In this document: one piece after another, positions 1-8,941 of the stretch
Position numbering within the stretch: the stretch's first letter is position 1
Layout of the letters: the number at the start of each line of letters is the position of its first letter
Assembly (NCBI GenBank): GCA_023230325.1
Contig: JALNXN010000007.1
Span: 1-43,274, forward strand
DNA from: an archaeon
Lineage (GTDB): Archaea > Iainarchaeota > Iainarchaeia > Iainarchaeales > CSSED10-239
Direction: 5' to 3'
Length of the DNA: 43,274 bases
Position numbers and translations under genes: made by a program
The notes under the pieces: generated by a model
The model's input: only the letters and a program-made list of their open reading frames with translations
Told to the model about the DNA's origin: nothing
The model's database searches: none

Positions 1-391
1 CTTTATTAAGTCCACCAGCCATGTCCATAGAGAAAAGGTCACCATCAGATCCTGCAACTATAAATTGAGTAAAAAAGGGAACCATCTTATTTGAGTTTAG
101 AATATTTGACAAAACTGTTACACATGCTTTTGTTGAAAGATTTTTTTTGTGTTCTAGTTCATATAGATTTGCATGATTTTGTAGATGTCTAACTAAAACT
201 AAAGCATCTCCTTGAGAACCTGCAATTGTAATTGCAATTGAATCGTTTATTTTGTAGATCTTTGTAGTATCATTATTTGCAATCAAGTTACCCATGGATG
301 CTTGGGTGTCAGCTGCTAAAACTATTCCTTCCTTTGTTACAATTCCAATTGTTGTTGTTCCTGTTTTATAAACATTATGTGTGTTTGTCAA
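1..391 (-). CDS. psmB: Proteasome beta subunit, C-terminus cut by window edge
   Basis: Catalytic beta subunit of the archaeal 20S proteasome, an N-terminal nucleophile threonine protease. The sequence shows a short propeptide ending in KTG followed by TTTIGIVTKEGIVLAAD, so the nucleophile is the first Thr after the Gly; the downstream region keeps the family-typical GSDGDLFSMDMAGG. About 130 codons are visible and the rest lies beyond position 1. TTG at 391-389 is the only normal start between the Thr1 motif and an in-frame TGA at 400-398, and a GGTGA ribosome site lies 6 nt upstream. The FKBP gene lies just upstream on the same strand, so the two are probably cotranscribed. A PAC2-family protein possibly linked to proteasome assembly is at 12.1 kb. 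Identification is secure. Confidence 0.93.
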   Translation of the reverse strand, partial: MTNTHNVYKTGTTTIGIVTKEGIVLAADTQASMGNLIANNDTTKIYKINDSIAITIAGSQGDALVLVRHLQNHANLYELEHKKNLSTKACVTVLSNILNSNKMVPFFTQFIVAGSDGDLFSMDMAGGLNK

Positions 392-406
392 ATCTATTCA
401 CCTTTT

Positions 407-1096
407 TTATTTATTATTATCTTTTCTTGTAAAATTTTGTGAGAACTTAACTAAGTCTAAAGATGTTGAGTCAAGAACCATTTTTGCAAACAATTGTTTA
501 AAATAGTCTAATTCTTTAGGAACACCTAAAGGCAATTGTACATCTACTTGTTTTAATTTCTCATCATAAACATATTCTATTTGTTCTTTTGGCATAAAAG
601 AAAATGCTTTGTCTAAAATTGGTTGTATTTTTTCTTCATCTTTTGAAAAAATCTTGTTAATTGTAATTGTGTATTCTAGGTCTCTTCCTGCAAAGATTGG
701 GTTAAAGTCAACCTTTACTCTTCCACCAGAAACACTTACTATTCTTGCTGACCTTTCACTAATATTTACATACATTCCTGGCATTGGGTTTATTTTTTCT
801 TTCTTAAAGTCTGTAAGAGGTAAAATAGTTACTAGTTTGTCATCTCTTTGCCCAAAGGCTTCTGCTTTTTTTAATGTGAAAGTCTTTGATTTGTTAATCT
901 CTAGATCAACTATGTTCTTTTCAACATTTTTTAAAAGCTCTCCAGTTCCTACAATAAAAGTTAATGGTTTATATTCACTTTTTATATTTAGATTGTTTTC
1001 TTTTGCAATATTTGGAAAGGTAGTATCTAACATCTCCTTTGTATTTGCATCTTTTAAAATTAAGTCAAGTTCGATTACATCTTTTTCTTTTACCAT
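407..1096 (-). CDS. Long archaeal FKBP-type peptidyl-prolyl cis-trans isomerase (SlyD-like)
   Basis: Peptidyl-prolyl isomerase and probable folding chaperone of the cytosolic archaeal long FKBP class, 229 residues. Residues 1-150 carry the FKBP fold with an inserted chaperone-flap region: FIVGTGELLKNVEK, then AFGQRDDKLV, then VDFNPIFAGRDLEYTITI, which corresponds to the usual DFNHPLAGK-L strand. The usual His after DFN is absent, with Pro-Ile-Phe following instead. The C-terminal part (about 150-229) is a lineage-type extension. Start ATG at 1096 has a GTGA element a few bases upstream. It sits 15 bp upstream of the proteasome beta gene on the same strand, suggesting a proteostasis transcription unit. 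Confidence 0.88.
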   Translation of the reverse strand: MVKEKDVIELDLILKDANTKEMLDTTFPNIAKENNLNIKSEYKPLTFIVGTGELLKNVEKNIVDLEINKSKTFTLKKAEAFGQRDDKLVTILPLTDFKKEKINPMPGMYVNISERSARIVSVSGGRVKVDFNPIFAGRDLEYTITINKIFSKDEEKIQPILDKAFSFMPKEQIEYVYDEKLKQVDVQLPLGVPKELDYFKQLFAKMVLDSTSLDLVKFSQNFTRKDNNK

Positions 1097-1295
1097 ATAT
1101 TTTCACATTTATAACTAATATCAATTACACATAAGTAGTTGTATTTAAATTTCTAAAAACTATAAAGATATTTGAATTTTTTTTATTCATTTAAGATCAA
1201 AAGTAGATATTTATTAATATTATTAGTGAACCGAATATCTTATAAAGGTTTTTGTTTTTTAAGACTTATGTATAATATGTCACCAACTCTTAAAT

Positions 1296-1943
1296 TTATT
1301 TATAAAAACTCTCTAATGATTTTTTAAGATCTTTTGATTTACTTAACTTTTCAAAAGTCTTTTTAAAATATTCAACTCTGTTAGACAACTCTAACAAAGA
1401 GGTTGTTTGTAGAAGAGCCTTGTTAAAAGCATTAGTGTTTCTAATAACAAACTCTGCTTTATCGTAAGTCATGTCTATGTTTTTATTTGCAATCTCAACC
1501 AAAACATTTTGGAAATTTACATATGATTCTTTAATTGAATTAGCAACTTGAGGATGTGCAGAGTACTCCTTTAATAACATAACTAAAAGATTTGCAGAGT
1601 ATCTTTCTCTTAAAAGAACCTGATTCTTTTTAATTGAATTTAATTTTTTTGCATTTGATAAAAGAGATAATATTGGGTTTTTAAACTCCTCAGTCTTAAT
1701 TTCTTTAATTAATTGTTTATTTCTTTCAATAATTGTTAGAGGTTGTTTTGAATGTTTTGGATCTTGAAAATATAATTTTCTATCTATTTCTTTTACAAGT
1801 CTGTCAAGCTCTTTTCTTCTTCTCTTCTCTAAAGATAATCTTAATTGAGAATCTTTTTCTTTTTTTGAAGATTTATAATCAATTAACTTTTGTTTAATTT
1901 TTTTAAATTTTAAACTATTTAAATTTAATTTTTTAAGACCCAT
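1296..1943 (-). CDS. Uncharacterised charged coiled-coil protein
   Basis: I do not recognise this 215-residue protein. From the ATG at 1943 (MGLKKLNLNSLKFKKIKQ) it is very rich in Lys, Glu and Arg, with long helical stretches such as LRLSLEKRRRKELDRLVKEI. The C-terminal half is also helical and leucine-rich (residues about 100-215), with no membrane segment or signal peptide. The frame stays open upstream to 2012, but that would overlap the divergent hel308 start, so 1943 is preferred. It could be a nucleic-acid-associated or structural protein. It has a divergent promoter region with hel308, which does not by itself link their functions. Confidence 0.65.
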   Translation of the reverse strand: MGLKKLNLNSLKFKKIKQKLIDYKSSKKEKDSQLRLSLEKRRRKELDRLVKEIDRKLYFQDPKHSKQPLTIIERNKQLIKEIKTEEFKNPILSLLSNAKKLNSIKKNQVLLRERYSANLLVMLLKEYSAHPQVANSIKESYVNFQNVLVEIANKNIDMTYDKAEFVIRNTNAFNKALLQTTSLLELSNRVEYFKKTFEKLSKSKDLKKSLESFYK

Positions 1944-2000
1944 ATCTATTATATAAAAACAAACTTTATTTAATACTTCTTTTATATAATATACTTTAAG
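1944..2000. promoter_or_regulatory. Divergent promoter region, coiled-coil gene and hel308
   Basis: This 57-bp gap separates two divergent start codons and is almost pure A/T with TATA-box-like stretches (TTATATAAAAAC near 1950-1961 and TTTATTTAATAC near 1966-1976). Archaeal TATA boxes lie about 25 bp upstream of transcription starts, so hel308 mRNA probably has a very short leader or none. No strong ribosome site precedes either ATG, which fits leaderless starts. The exact boxes are inferred. Confidence 0.4.
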
Positions 2001-4214
2001 ATGCTTACACAAAAAGAAATAATTACTAAAATTTTAAAAATCAATGGATATGAGACGCTAAACCCAGTCCAAGAACTAGCAAAAGAACAAATTGGTAAAA
2101 ATACTTTAATCTGTACACCAACAGCTTCAGGTAAAACAACTGTCTTTGAAATGTTTTTATTAGATTGTATTGTTAACAAGAAAAAAAAGGTAGTCTACAT
2201 CTCTCCACTAAAAGCACTTACCTCTGAACATTACTTAGAAACTAAGACAAAATTTGAAAAAGAACTAAATATTAAAATTGGAATCTCAACTGGAGATCTT
2301 GATTCAAGTGTTAAGTATTTAGAAAGATATGATGTCTTGTTTTTAACTTTTGAAAAATTTGATTCAGTTGTTAGGCACTCTCCTGAATGGCTAAAGGATG
2401 TTGGATTACTTACAATTGATGAAATTCATGAGATTGGGGGTAACAGAGGTGCAACAATAGAAATTATAATTACACAGATTAAAGAGAGTTACAAGCACAT
2501 AAACATACTTGGGTTATCTGCAACTATTGGAAATTCAAAAGAGCTTGCAGATTGGTTAGAGGCTAAACTTATTAAAACCAACTATAGACCAGTTCCTTTA
2601 GAGATTGGAATATTTTATAATAATGAGATTCATTTTGAAAATCAAACAATTGATCTAAGTAAATATGCTGTGAAAAATCTAAATCTTTCCTCAATTATTA
2701 AAGACACTTTAGAAAAGAAAAAACAGTTAATTGTTTTTTGTAATTCTAGAAAAGTAACAATGTCTTTTGCAGAAAAATATTCTAAAATTATTAAAAAATA
2801 TTTAAGTGAAGATGAAGAAAAAAAATTAAGAATTGTTTCTAGAGAGATTGGAGAGGCTTTAGAACAACCAACAAACCAGTGTTTAAAGTTGTTTAATAGC
2901 ACTTTGAATGGCTCTTCTTTTCATCATGCAGGACTTGTTTCTAAACAAAGAAAAATAATTGAAGAAGCTTTTAAGAAAGGATATTTGAAGGTTATTTTTG
3001 CAACACCTACTCTTGCTGCTGGAATTAACTTGCCTGCTTATAGGGTTGTTATTAACACTATTTTTAGGTACACTGATAGAGGCATGACCCCTATTGGTGT
3101 TAATGAGTTTATGCAGATGGGGGGGAGAGCTGGAAGACCTAAATATGATTCTTCTGGACAAGCTATCTGTGTGGTTAATAAAGAGGCAGATATTTCTAAA
3201 GTTTATCAAACATATATTCTTTCTGAACCAAGTGACTTAGAATCTCAATTATCAAAAATTAATTTATTAAGGGTGCATTTACTTTCTATGATCTTAATCA
3301 ATAACATTGATTCTTTTGAGAAGTTACTAGATTATATTTCAAAGACCTTCTACTATTTTGTTTTTGGAGATGTTATTCAGATTAAAGAAAATATATTAGA
3401 AATTATTAGAGAGTTTGTGGATTCTGAATTCTTAAAAGAAACAGAAACTGGTTTTGAAGTTACAAGACTTGGGGTTAAGATTTGTTATTTGTATATTGAT
3501 CCTCTTTCAGCAAACAACATTATTACAGACTTAGAAATTAAAAAAAATAGAAAAGAAATTACGGATATTGAATTGCTTTTCACAATTGTTAACACCACTG
3601 AGCTAAAACCCTACACCTCATATAAAAATGAAGAGGAAGATGAACTGTTTACTTTGTTTGAATCTGTAAAAAATAATATTAATTTTGATTATGAGGATCT
3701 TTATTTGCTTTCAAAACTATATGAATCTAAAATGTTAAGTGATTGGATAAATGAAGAAACAGAAGATAAATTGATTGAAAAATATAACACCACACCAGGA
3801 CAATTAAGAGAGATAGTCTCTAGAACAGAATGGATGTGTCATTGTGTTTGTGAGATTATAAAGTATACATCTAATAACTTAGAAGTTCTAAAACAATATA
3901 AAAATCTTAGACTTAGACTTAGCTATGGGGTAAGAAAGGAACTAGTAACACTTGTTGAACTTAGAAATATTGGAAGGGTTAGAGCTAGAAGATTGTTTGA
4001 AAAAGGAATTAAAAGCATTTTAGATATTAAAAAAGATCCAAATAAATTTATTGAGGTTGTTGGAAAAATTGGTTTAGAAGCTTTAAAAGAACTTAAAGTT
4101 GAATATGATTTTGTAGGGGCAAGGGAAGATAAGGGTAAAGATAAAGACAAAAGTGAAAATAATAATTCTAAAATAAAAATAGTAAAAGTTCAAAAAAAAC
4201 TATTTGATTTTTAG
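2001..4214 (+). CDS. hel308: Hel308 family superfamily 2 DNA helicase
   Basis: ATP-dependent 3'-5' DNA helicase of the Ski2-like Hel308 family, thought to remodel stalled replication forks. The 737-residue length is typical. Visible motifs: Q-motif LNPVQ (Gln24), Walker A TPTASGKT (39-46), motif II DEIH (about 139-142), motif III LSATIGN, motif IV region LIVFCNSRK, FATPTLAAGINLPA and motif VI MGGRAGRP. A winged-helix and ratchet region follows. Near the C-terminus ELRNIGRVRARRLFEKG is a helix-hairpin-helix. The tail is lysine-rich and ends KVQKKLFDF, which resembles a PCNA-interacting (PIP-like) ending; that reading is inference. It is a single-gene unit on the plus strand. Confidence 0.93.
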   Translation: MLTQKEIITKILKINGYETLNPVQELAKEQIGKNTLICTPTASGKTTVFEMFLLDCIVNKKKKVVYISPLKALTSEHYLETKTKFEKELNIKIGISTGDLDSSVKYLERYDVLFLTFEKFDSVVRHSPEWLKDVGLLTIDEIHEIGGNRGATIEIIITQIKESYKHINILGLSATIGNSKELADWLEAKLIKTNYRPVPLEIGIFYNNEIHFENQTIDLSKYAVKNLNLSSIIKDTLEKKKQLIVFCNSRKVTMSFAEKYSKIIKKYLSEDEEKKLRIVSREIGEALEQPTNQCLKLFNSTLNGSSFHHAGLVSKQRKIIEEAFKKGYLKVIFATPTLAAGINLPAYRVVINTIFRYTDRGMTPIGVNEFMQMGGRAGRPKYDSSGQAICVVNKEADISKVYQTYILSEPSDLESQLSKINLLRVHLLSMILINNIDSFEKLLDYISKTFYYFVFGDVIQIKENILEIIREFVDSEFLKETETGFEVTRLGVKICYLYIDPLSANNIITDLEIKKNRKEITDIELLFTIVNTTELKPYTSYKNEEEDELFTLFESVKNNINFDYEDLYLLSKLYESKMLSDWINEETEDKLIEKYNTTPGQLREIVSRTEWMCHCVCEIIKYTSNNLEVLKQYKNLRLRLSYGVRKELVTLVELRNIGRVRARRLFEKGIKSILDIKKDPNKFIEVVGKIGLEALKELKVEYDFVGAREDKGKDKDKSENNNSKIKIVKVQKKLFDF

Positions 4215-4394
4215 AAAAAAATAATACTCTATTCTAAAATTGATTTTTATAATCTTAAACATATTATTTTCTAAAATTTTGGGAGAAACTATTTTTGTAA
4301 TAATTTATAAAATATTTATTTGGAATCTATTACGAATCAAAGTAGTCTTATTCAGAATGCCTTACGAAAGAAACATAAATTGTTTTAATCACAT

Positions 4395-4766
4395 ATGCTA
4401 TTTTGTTTGAAAAAATTATGTGTAGTTGGTAATAGATTATTAAATAGTATATCTTTTAAGTTTTCTAAAGATTACAGTAAACTATATGAAAATTTAGTTT
4501 TTATAGAATTAAATAGAAGATATTCAATTCTTTTTTACTATATTACTAAAAATAATTTTGAAGTTGATTTTCTAGTCTTTGAAAAAAATAAAGAAAGTAA
4601 ATTAATACAAGTTTGTTATGATGTAAGTAATAAAAACACATTGGAAAGAGAAACAAGAGCTTTATTAGAGGCAAGTAAAGAATTGAAGTGTAAAAACTTA
4701 TATATTTTAACAAAGGATGTAGACAAAGAAGAAAAAGGAATTAGGTATATTCTTGTGTGGAAATGA
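4395..4766 (+). pseudogene. Remnant of an AAA+ ATPase, DUF4143 C-terminal domain only
   Basis: The 123 codons match only the C-terminal DUF4143 (PD-(D/E)XK-like) domain of a large family of archaeal and bacterial ATPases of unknown role: LKKLCVVGNRLLNSISFKF, KLYENLVFIELNRR, NFEVDFLVF, LIQVCYDVSNKNTLERE and the C-terminal LVW. Full members are about 400 residues and begin with a Walker A ATPase domain; nothing like it is present in 4215-4394, which has stops in all forward frames. The ATG at 4395 is probably accidental. I interpret the gene as a 5'-deleted remnant lying between hel308 and truD. It might still be translated as a small protein. Confidence 0.75.
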
Positions 4767-4810
4767 TTATTAGAATAAACTTTCTAAAAATGCACTTTTA
4801 AGAATTGAAA

Positions 4811-6079
4811 TTAACCAATCATTTCTTTTTTAATAATCTCTCTTAAAGCCACAGTAGCATACTGGCCTTTATCTAAAACAAAACTTAAAGATAACATTAA
4901 AGGGTCATCTAAGTCTTCATTATCCACATCATCTTCAATTGACAATACTTTTAAATCATTAACAGAGGTTTTAATTTTTCTAAACTCGCCCTTAGAGGAA
5001 AGAACAGAATATTCTTTATTATAAAAATCCTTAAAAGAAATATTTTCTTTTTTAATAATTTCTTTTTCAAGTTCCCCAGCTAAGCCTTTTGAAAATTCTG
5101 ATCGAACACCAAATAAAGGTAAATAAACTTCACCATCAATAACTTTATCTCCTTCTATTGGTTCTAAGCCATAACCCTTATCAATCCTTAAATTAATTAA
5201 TTCATTAAATAAATAAGATTGGTAAGCGTGGATGAAAAGAAATTGAATTGATTTAGGTAGAACTTTAAAAGCACCTAAAAAGTCTGTTGGGTTATTTGCA
5301 AGATGATTTAGAATTGCTGACTCGTAACCTGTCTGTGTTGGAAAGTTAGCTGCATGCTTTCTAAAGTTTAGATCTTTTTTTAGAGCTTCTCTTGCAAGCT
5401 TAATGTCCTCTCTTTCTAATTCTGAGATTTCTGTTAAGTAAAGAATTACTGCCTCTTTGTATCTTTTTAAAAGTAATAACTTACCTACCTTGTGGGTAAT
5501 CTCTCTTACCCCTCCAAATCTCTGTTCTCCAAAATAATTAATTAAACCATTTTTGTTTATTTGTTCAATTGTTTGGTTAACTAAAGAATCTAAATCGTCT
5601 TTTGAAAGATTAGTTATCTGTTTTATCTTAACTGTAAACCTGTTTGCTTTTAAAAGACCAATATCTATTTTCTCTTTAGACCAAAAGGGATTGTATATCT
5701 TTATATTTTTAAAATTAAATTTTGAAAGTCTATCAATTGAAGGGTCATAAAGAGATATCTTTTGAGAAGAAATTGATCTTTTATCTTTTAGGCCAGCATA
5801 ACCAAACCTTGATTTTGAAAGTCTTAAAAACCTAGACATTTCACTAATTGCATGCGTGGTTGAAACATTGTGTTTTTCCATGTCAAGAATTAAATAATCT
5901 TCTCCAGGTTTTCTTTTTTCAAAAATTTCTTTCCAATCAATGGTTTCTATTTTTTTATCTGGAAGATATTTAACTGATGTTGTATAACCCTCTCCAGCTT
6001 CTTCAACTATAAAGTCTTGTGGAAGTTGTTTAATTCTTCCTCCTAAACCCTTAGTTGTTGTTAAATATCTATAATCCAT
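4811..6079 (-). CDS. truD: tRNA pseudouridine(13) synthase TruD
   Basis: Converts uridine 13 in the D-loop of tRNA to pseudouridine. The 422-residue protein shows the TruD signature: FIVEE near residue 23, the catalytic loop GYAGLKDKRSISSQ with the nucleophilic Asp at about residue 99, LKANRFTVKI, and NYFGEQRFGG, followed by the TRUD insertion domain and a C-terminal GQYATVALREI. Length fits archaeal TruD, which is longer than the bacterial enzyme. Start ATG at 6079 is 3 bp from the stop of the upstream GNAT-like gene, which itself follows aRF1, forming an aRF1, GNAT-like, TruD translation and RNA-modification transcription unit. Confidence 0.95.
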   Translation of the reverse strand: MDYRYLTTTKGLGGRIKQLPQDFIVEEAGEGYTTSVKYLPDKKIETIDWKEIFEKRKPGEDYLILDMEKHNVSTTHAISEMSRFLRLSKSRFGYAGLKDKRSISSQKISLYDPSIDRLSKFNFKNIKIYNPFWSKEKIDIGLLKANRFTVKIKQITNLSKDDLDSLVNQTIEQINKNGLINYFGEQRFGGVREITHKVGKLLLLKRYKEAVILYLTEISELEREDIKLAREALKKDLNFRKHAANFPTQTGYESAILNHLANNPTDFLGAFKVLPKSIQFLFIHAYQSYLFNELINLRIDKGYGLEPIEGDKVIDGEVYLPLFGVRSEFSKGLAGELEKEIIKKENISFKDFYNKEYSVLSSKGEFRKIKTSVNDLKVLSIEDDVDNEDLDDPLMLSLSFVLDKGQYATVALREIIKKEMIG

Positions 6080-6082
6080 GAT

Positions 6083-6589
6083 TTAAAGTTCCTTTACATA
6101 TATTGGAAGCATATTTTTTTCAAGAATAATTGTAACTTCTTTTTTTAAAGATTTATTTTCCAAAACTAAACAAGGAATTACTCCATAATTTATAGAATCT
6201 GTAGAAAATCTTTGTTCAATACCAATAATTTTATAATCAGGATATTTTTCTTTAATTAGTTTTAATTTTTTATCAGTTCCTTTAACAAGCTTAAAACCTA
6301 ATCTCTCTGATAAACCTTTTGTTTCTGAAAAAATCCAAGAACTAGTATATATTCTTTTAATTTTCTTTTCTTTTGCAATATTTAAAAGATCAGAATAAAT
6401 TTTTTTAAAATCACCAAGATTAGATGTTCTGTATCGTTTTAAAAAATTAAGCTCTAAAGACTTACCTTTTATAGTATAGGAAAGAGAATAAGTTTTATTT
6501 TCGATAATATTTTTACGTAAATCTACAATACCTAATTTAGAACCAATATTAGTTTTTGTAATTCTTCTTGCCTTTAATTTTTTTATCAA
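6083..6589 (-). CDS. Possible GNAT-fold acetyltransferase-like protein
   Basis: A 168-residue protein that I cannot assign firmly. The centre (about 65-105) reads DLLNIAKEKKIKRIYTSS followed by SERLGFKLVKGTDKK, which looks like the last helix and strand of a GNAT acetyltransferase where the acetyl-CoA-dependent fold ends with an A-E-R-x-GF-K-type motif. The clear R/Q-x-x-G-x-G/A pyrophosphate loop is not visible, so catalysis is doubtful. It is tightly packed between aRF1 (11 bp) and TruD (3 bp), implying cotranscription with translation genes. A GNAT acting on a translation component is one possibility; that is inference. Confidence 0.5.
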   Translation of the reverse strand: MIKKLKARRITKTNIGSKLGIVDLRKNIIENKTYSLSYTIKGKSLELNFLKRYRTSNLGDFKKIYSDLLNIAKEKKIKRIYTSSWIFSETKGLSERLGFKLVKGTDKKLKLIKEKYPDYKIIGIEQRFSTDSINYGVIPCLVLENKSLKKEVTIILEKNMLPIYVKEL

Positions 6590-6600
6590 AAAATAACACC

Positions 6601-7839
6601 TTATCTATATCTTAAAAAAGCACCAATTCCACCAAAGGTGTCTAAAAAAGATTTACCTTCAGGAGTCTCTATTGAAACTAAAATTACTTCTGAGCTTGTC
6701 TTTTGAGATTCTTCTAAAAAATAATCAAATAAATCAGATTCTTCAACTAGCTCTGCTGAAGAGTCTTGACACTCTTTTGAACTTTGCTCAACAGAATTAA
6801 TGATGTTGTTTATTTCATCTTTTGTTTTTGCAATCTTAAAAAAAAACTCCCCTGTCTTTAAACATTTAAATTTTAGAATAAACCACTCTAACTTTTCAGA
6901 AATTAAAACTGTAGAAACTTGCCCATAATCTACGGCTTGTTGAACTTCTTTAAAACCATAAATTGCTAAGTTATTTTTTGCAACTTCAGAAATATATTTT
7001 TCAATTAATTTCTTTTCTTTAACAATCCCTACTTCTTTTAAGATTTCAGAAGACTTATCTAAAATCTCTTTAATCCCAGACTCATCTGTATAGGAGACAT
7101 CAACTGTTCCTAAGATCTTATCTTTAATTCTGTGATCTAGACATGCGTGCTCAATAAATTCATGTTTGGTGTTTCCTGGACCTCCAACAATTATACCCTT
7201 TAGGCCTTCAATAGGAACATAAACTGCATTTACTTTTGCACCAACTCTTTTATAGAAATCTTCTGCTGCCTTTTCTCTAAGCCTTTCAAACCTGTGAGCA
7301 GATTGGCCGCCGGCCCTTGTCTTTCCTGGAACCCCTGAAGTCTCATGTCCAAGAATTTCTCTTAACTTCCCTCTAATCACTGCAATTGTTGTTTCTCTTT
7401 TATCAACTGCAATTATTCCATAGATCTGATCAGTTTCAACCATCTCCTCTAACGGAACAATGTGGAAAGAAGAATCACACCAATATAATTTTGTTGTTAG
7501 TCTTTTTGGAGGTTCGATGTCAATCAAGGTAACATCTGATTTTGAGGGGTTTGTAGACACATCTCCTGAAAATAAGATTAAACCATTTTCTGGTAACTTA
7601 AAATCAATTTGTTTTAAATAATTTACAAGTCTTCTTAATGCTGCCTGCACATTCTTTCTTGTTTGTGCACTTTTTATGTTTGAGGATTGACTAATCTCAT
7701 CTGTTAATTGTTTGTTAACAGTGCTTCTGTCTACGTCTGGAGGTAAGTATAGACTTATCAATTGAGTTCCTTGACCTTTATAGGCACTTAATTCTTTAAT
7801 TTTTCTTTTTAATAAAATTAATTTTATTGACTCATCCAT
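6601..7839 (-). CDS. prf1: Peptide chain release factor aRF1
   Basis: Recognises all three stop codons and triggers release of the finished protein at the ribosome. The 412-residue length is standard. Domain 1 has the stop-codon reading motifs NIKS (54-57) and YWCDSSF (119-125, the YxCxxxF motif). Domain 2 has the catalytic AGGQSAHRF loop with GGQ at 177-179, whose Gln is normally methylated. The C-terminal domain ends FGGIGAFLRYR, a signature shared with Pelota (FGGIIALLRYKV, 37.4 kb). Both TGA and TAG genes occur here, so omnipotent stop reading is consistent. First gene of a unit with the GNAT-like protein and TruD. Confidence 0.97.
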   Translation of the reverse strand: MDESIKLILLKRKIKELSAYKGQGTQLISLYLPPDVDRSTVNKQLTDEISQSSNIKSAQTRKNVQAALRRLVNYLKQIDFKLPENGLILFSGDVSTNPSKSDVTLIDIEPPKRLTTKLYWCDSSFHIVPLEEMVETDQIYGIIAVDKRETTIAVIRGKLREILGHETSGVPGKTRAGGQSAHRFERLREKAAEDFYKRVGAKVNAVYVPIEGLKGIIVGGPGNTKHEFIEHACLDHRIKDKILGTVDVSYTDESGIKEILDKSSEILKEVGIVKEKKLIEKYISEVAKNNLAIYGFKEVQQAVDYGQVSTVLISEKLEWFILKFKCLKTGEFFFKIAKTKDEINNIINSVEQSSKECQDSSAELVEESDLFDYFLEESQKTSSEVILVSIETPEGKSFLDTFGGIGAFLRYR

Positions 7840-7885
7840 AAATGATACCTATTATCTTTATTTATAAAAATAAAAAAGAAAAATG

Positions 7886-8323
7886 TTAGTTTACATTTCC
7901 AATAAAAAATAAACTTTTTACTGCATCTGTTTGATAATTGTAAACAACAATTAAATTACTAAATTCTAGAATATAATCATTAACTTCTGGGTATAAGAAA
8001 TTATATTTCTCTAGACTAGTTTGGTTAAAGGCAAAAGAATATTTTTGTTTGTATTCTTGAAAATTATTTTCTGTTAACTGGTAGCTAGAAAATGGTTCTT
8101 TTAGATATTGTTTATAGTCACTTAATTTCTCAGAGGAATTATTCTTTAATTGAGATAGTATGTCTTCTTTTGTAATTGTTACTTCTTGTTTATCTTCAAT
8201 TTGACTTTTATAATTGTAATTTTTTATAAATAAAAAAATAATTAGTAATATTAGAATTGAAAAAATTATTATAATTATTATTCTATTTTTACTTTCACTT
8301 TCACTTTTATTTTTTAAACTCAT
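7886..8323 (-). CDS. Small membrane-anchored protein of unknown function
   Basis: A 145-residue protein I do not recognise. Residues 1-12 are polar and charged, residues 13-33 form one strong hydrophobic helix (IIIIIIFSILILLIIFLFIK), and the remaining 110 residues are polar and mixed helix/strand. This predicts a type II or signal-anchor topology with an extracellular soluble domain. No cysteines or catalytic motif are seen. It follows the phosphoribosyltransferase-like gene by 6 bp and precedes aRF1 by 46 bp, all on the minus strand, so it probably shares their transcript. Confidence 0.6.
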   Translation of the reverse strand: MSLKNKSESESKNRIIIIIIFSILILLIIFLFIKNYNYKSQIEDKQEVTITKEDILSQLKNNSSEKLSDYKQYLKEPFSSYQLTENNFQEYKQKYSFAFNQTSLEKYNFLYPEVNDYILEFSNLIVVYNYQTDAVKSLFFIGNVN

Positions 8324-8329
8324 ATTAAC

Positions 8330-8794
8330 TTACTCCAAAAATAATTTATAATTCTTTTGTAAAGCCATTTCTTGGTATGGGAAAACTAAGGTCATTTCAT
8401 TTTTTATTTTGTTAAGGTAATAGTCAGGCACAAAGCTATTTACATTTTTATAAAAAATACTTGCAAGAGTTATTGTTTTAACATTTGGATATTTACTTTT
8501 TATATTTTTATGAATTAGTAAAGCATTATTATCCATTAAATCATCAACTAATAAAATGTTTCCTTTAATTTCGAAAAGGCAAGAAATATCTTCTGAAATC
8601 TCATATTTTTTATTTATTGTCTTTGCAAAGATAACACCTAAAGGTAACTTTAAAAGTGAAGCTAAAATTCTTCCAAGTAATAACCCACCTCTTCCAACAG
8701 TAACAATTAAATCGTATTTTTTATTAGACAGATCTATATTTTTTGCAAGATCTAAAGCTAAAGATTCAAATTCATTCCAAGAGATGTAATACAT
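8330..8794 (-). CDS. Phosphoribosyltransferase-like protein with altered PRPP loop
   Basis: Type I phosphoribosyltransferase fold, resembling archaeal purine or xanthine phosphoribosyltransferases of the Gpt type (154 residues). Residues 28-50 (DLIVTVGRGGLLLGRILA) give the conserved strand and loop, and residues 80-93 (ILLVDDLMDNNALL) correspond to the PRPP-binding motif. Active enzymes usually read VDD-x-x-DTG-x-T there; this one has DNNALL, so the Thr and Gly that grip the 5-phosphate are replaced. It may be a relaxed-specificity enzyme or a non-catalytic regulator. First gene of a minus-strand run leading to aRF1. Confidence 0.75.
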   Translation of the reverse strand: MYYISWNEFESLALDLAKNIDLSNKKYDLIVTVGRGGLLLGRILASLLKLPLGVIFAKTINKKYEISEDISCLFEIKGNILLVDDLMDNNALLIHKNIKSKYPNVKTITLASIFYKNVNSFVPDYYLNKIKNEMTLVFPYQEMALQKNYKLFLE

Positions 8795-8941
8795 ATATAT
8801 ATTGTGTAAAGAAAGTCTTATAAATTATTAGTGGCTAGGTTATTTACAGAAATAGATTTGTGAAGTAAAGATAATATTAAAAATGAATTGGGATATAATA
8901 AATATATGTTAATTATCTAAAAAATAAAAAAAAGAGAAGAT

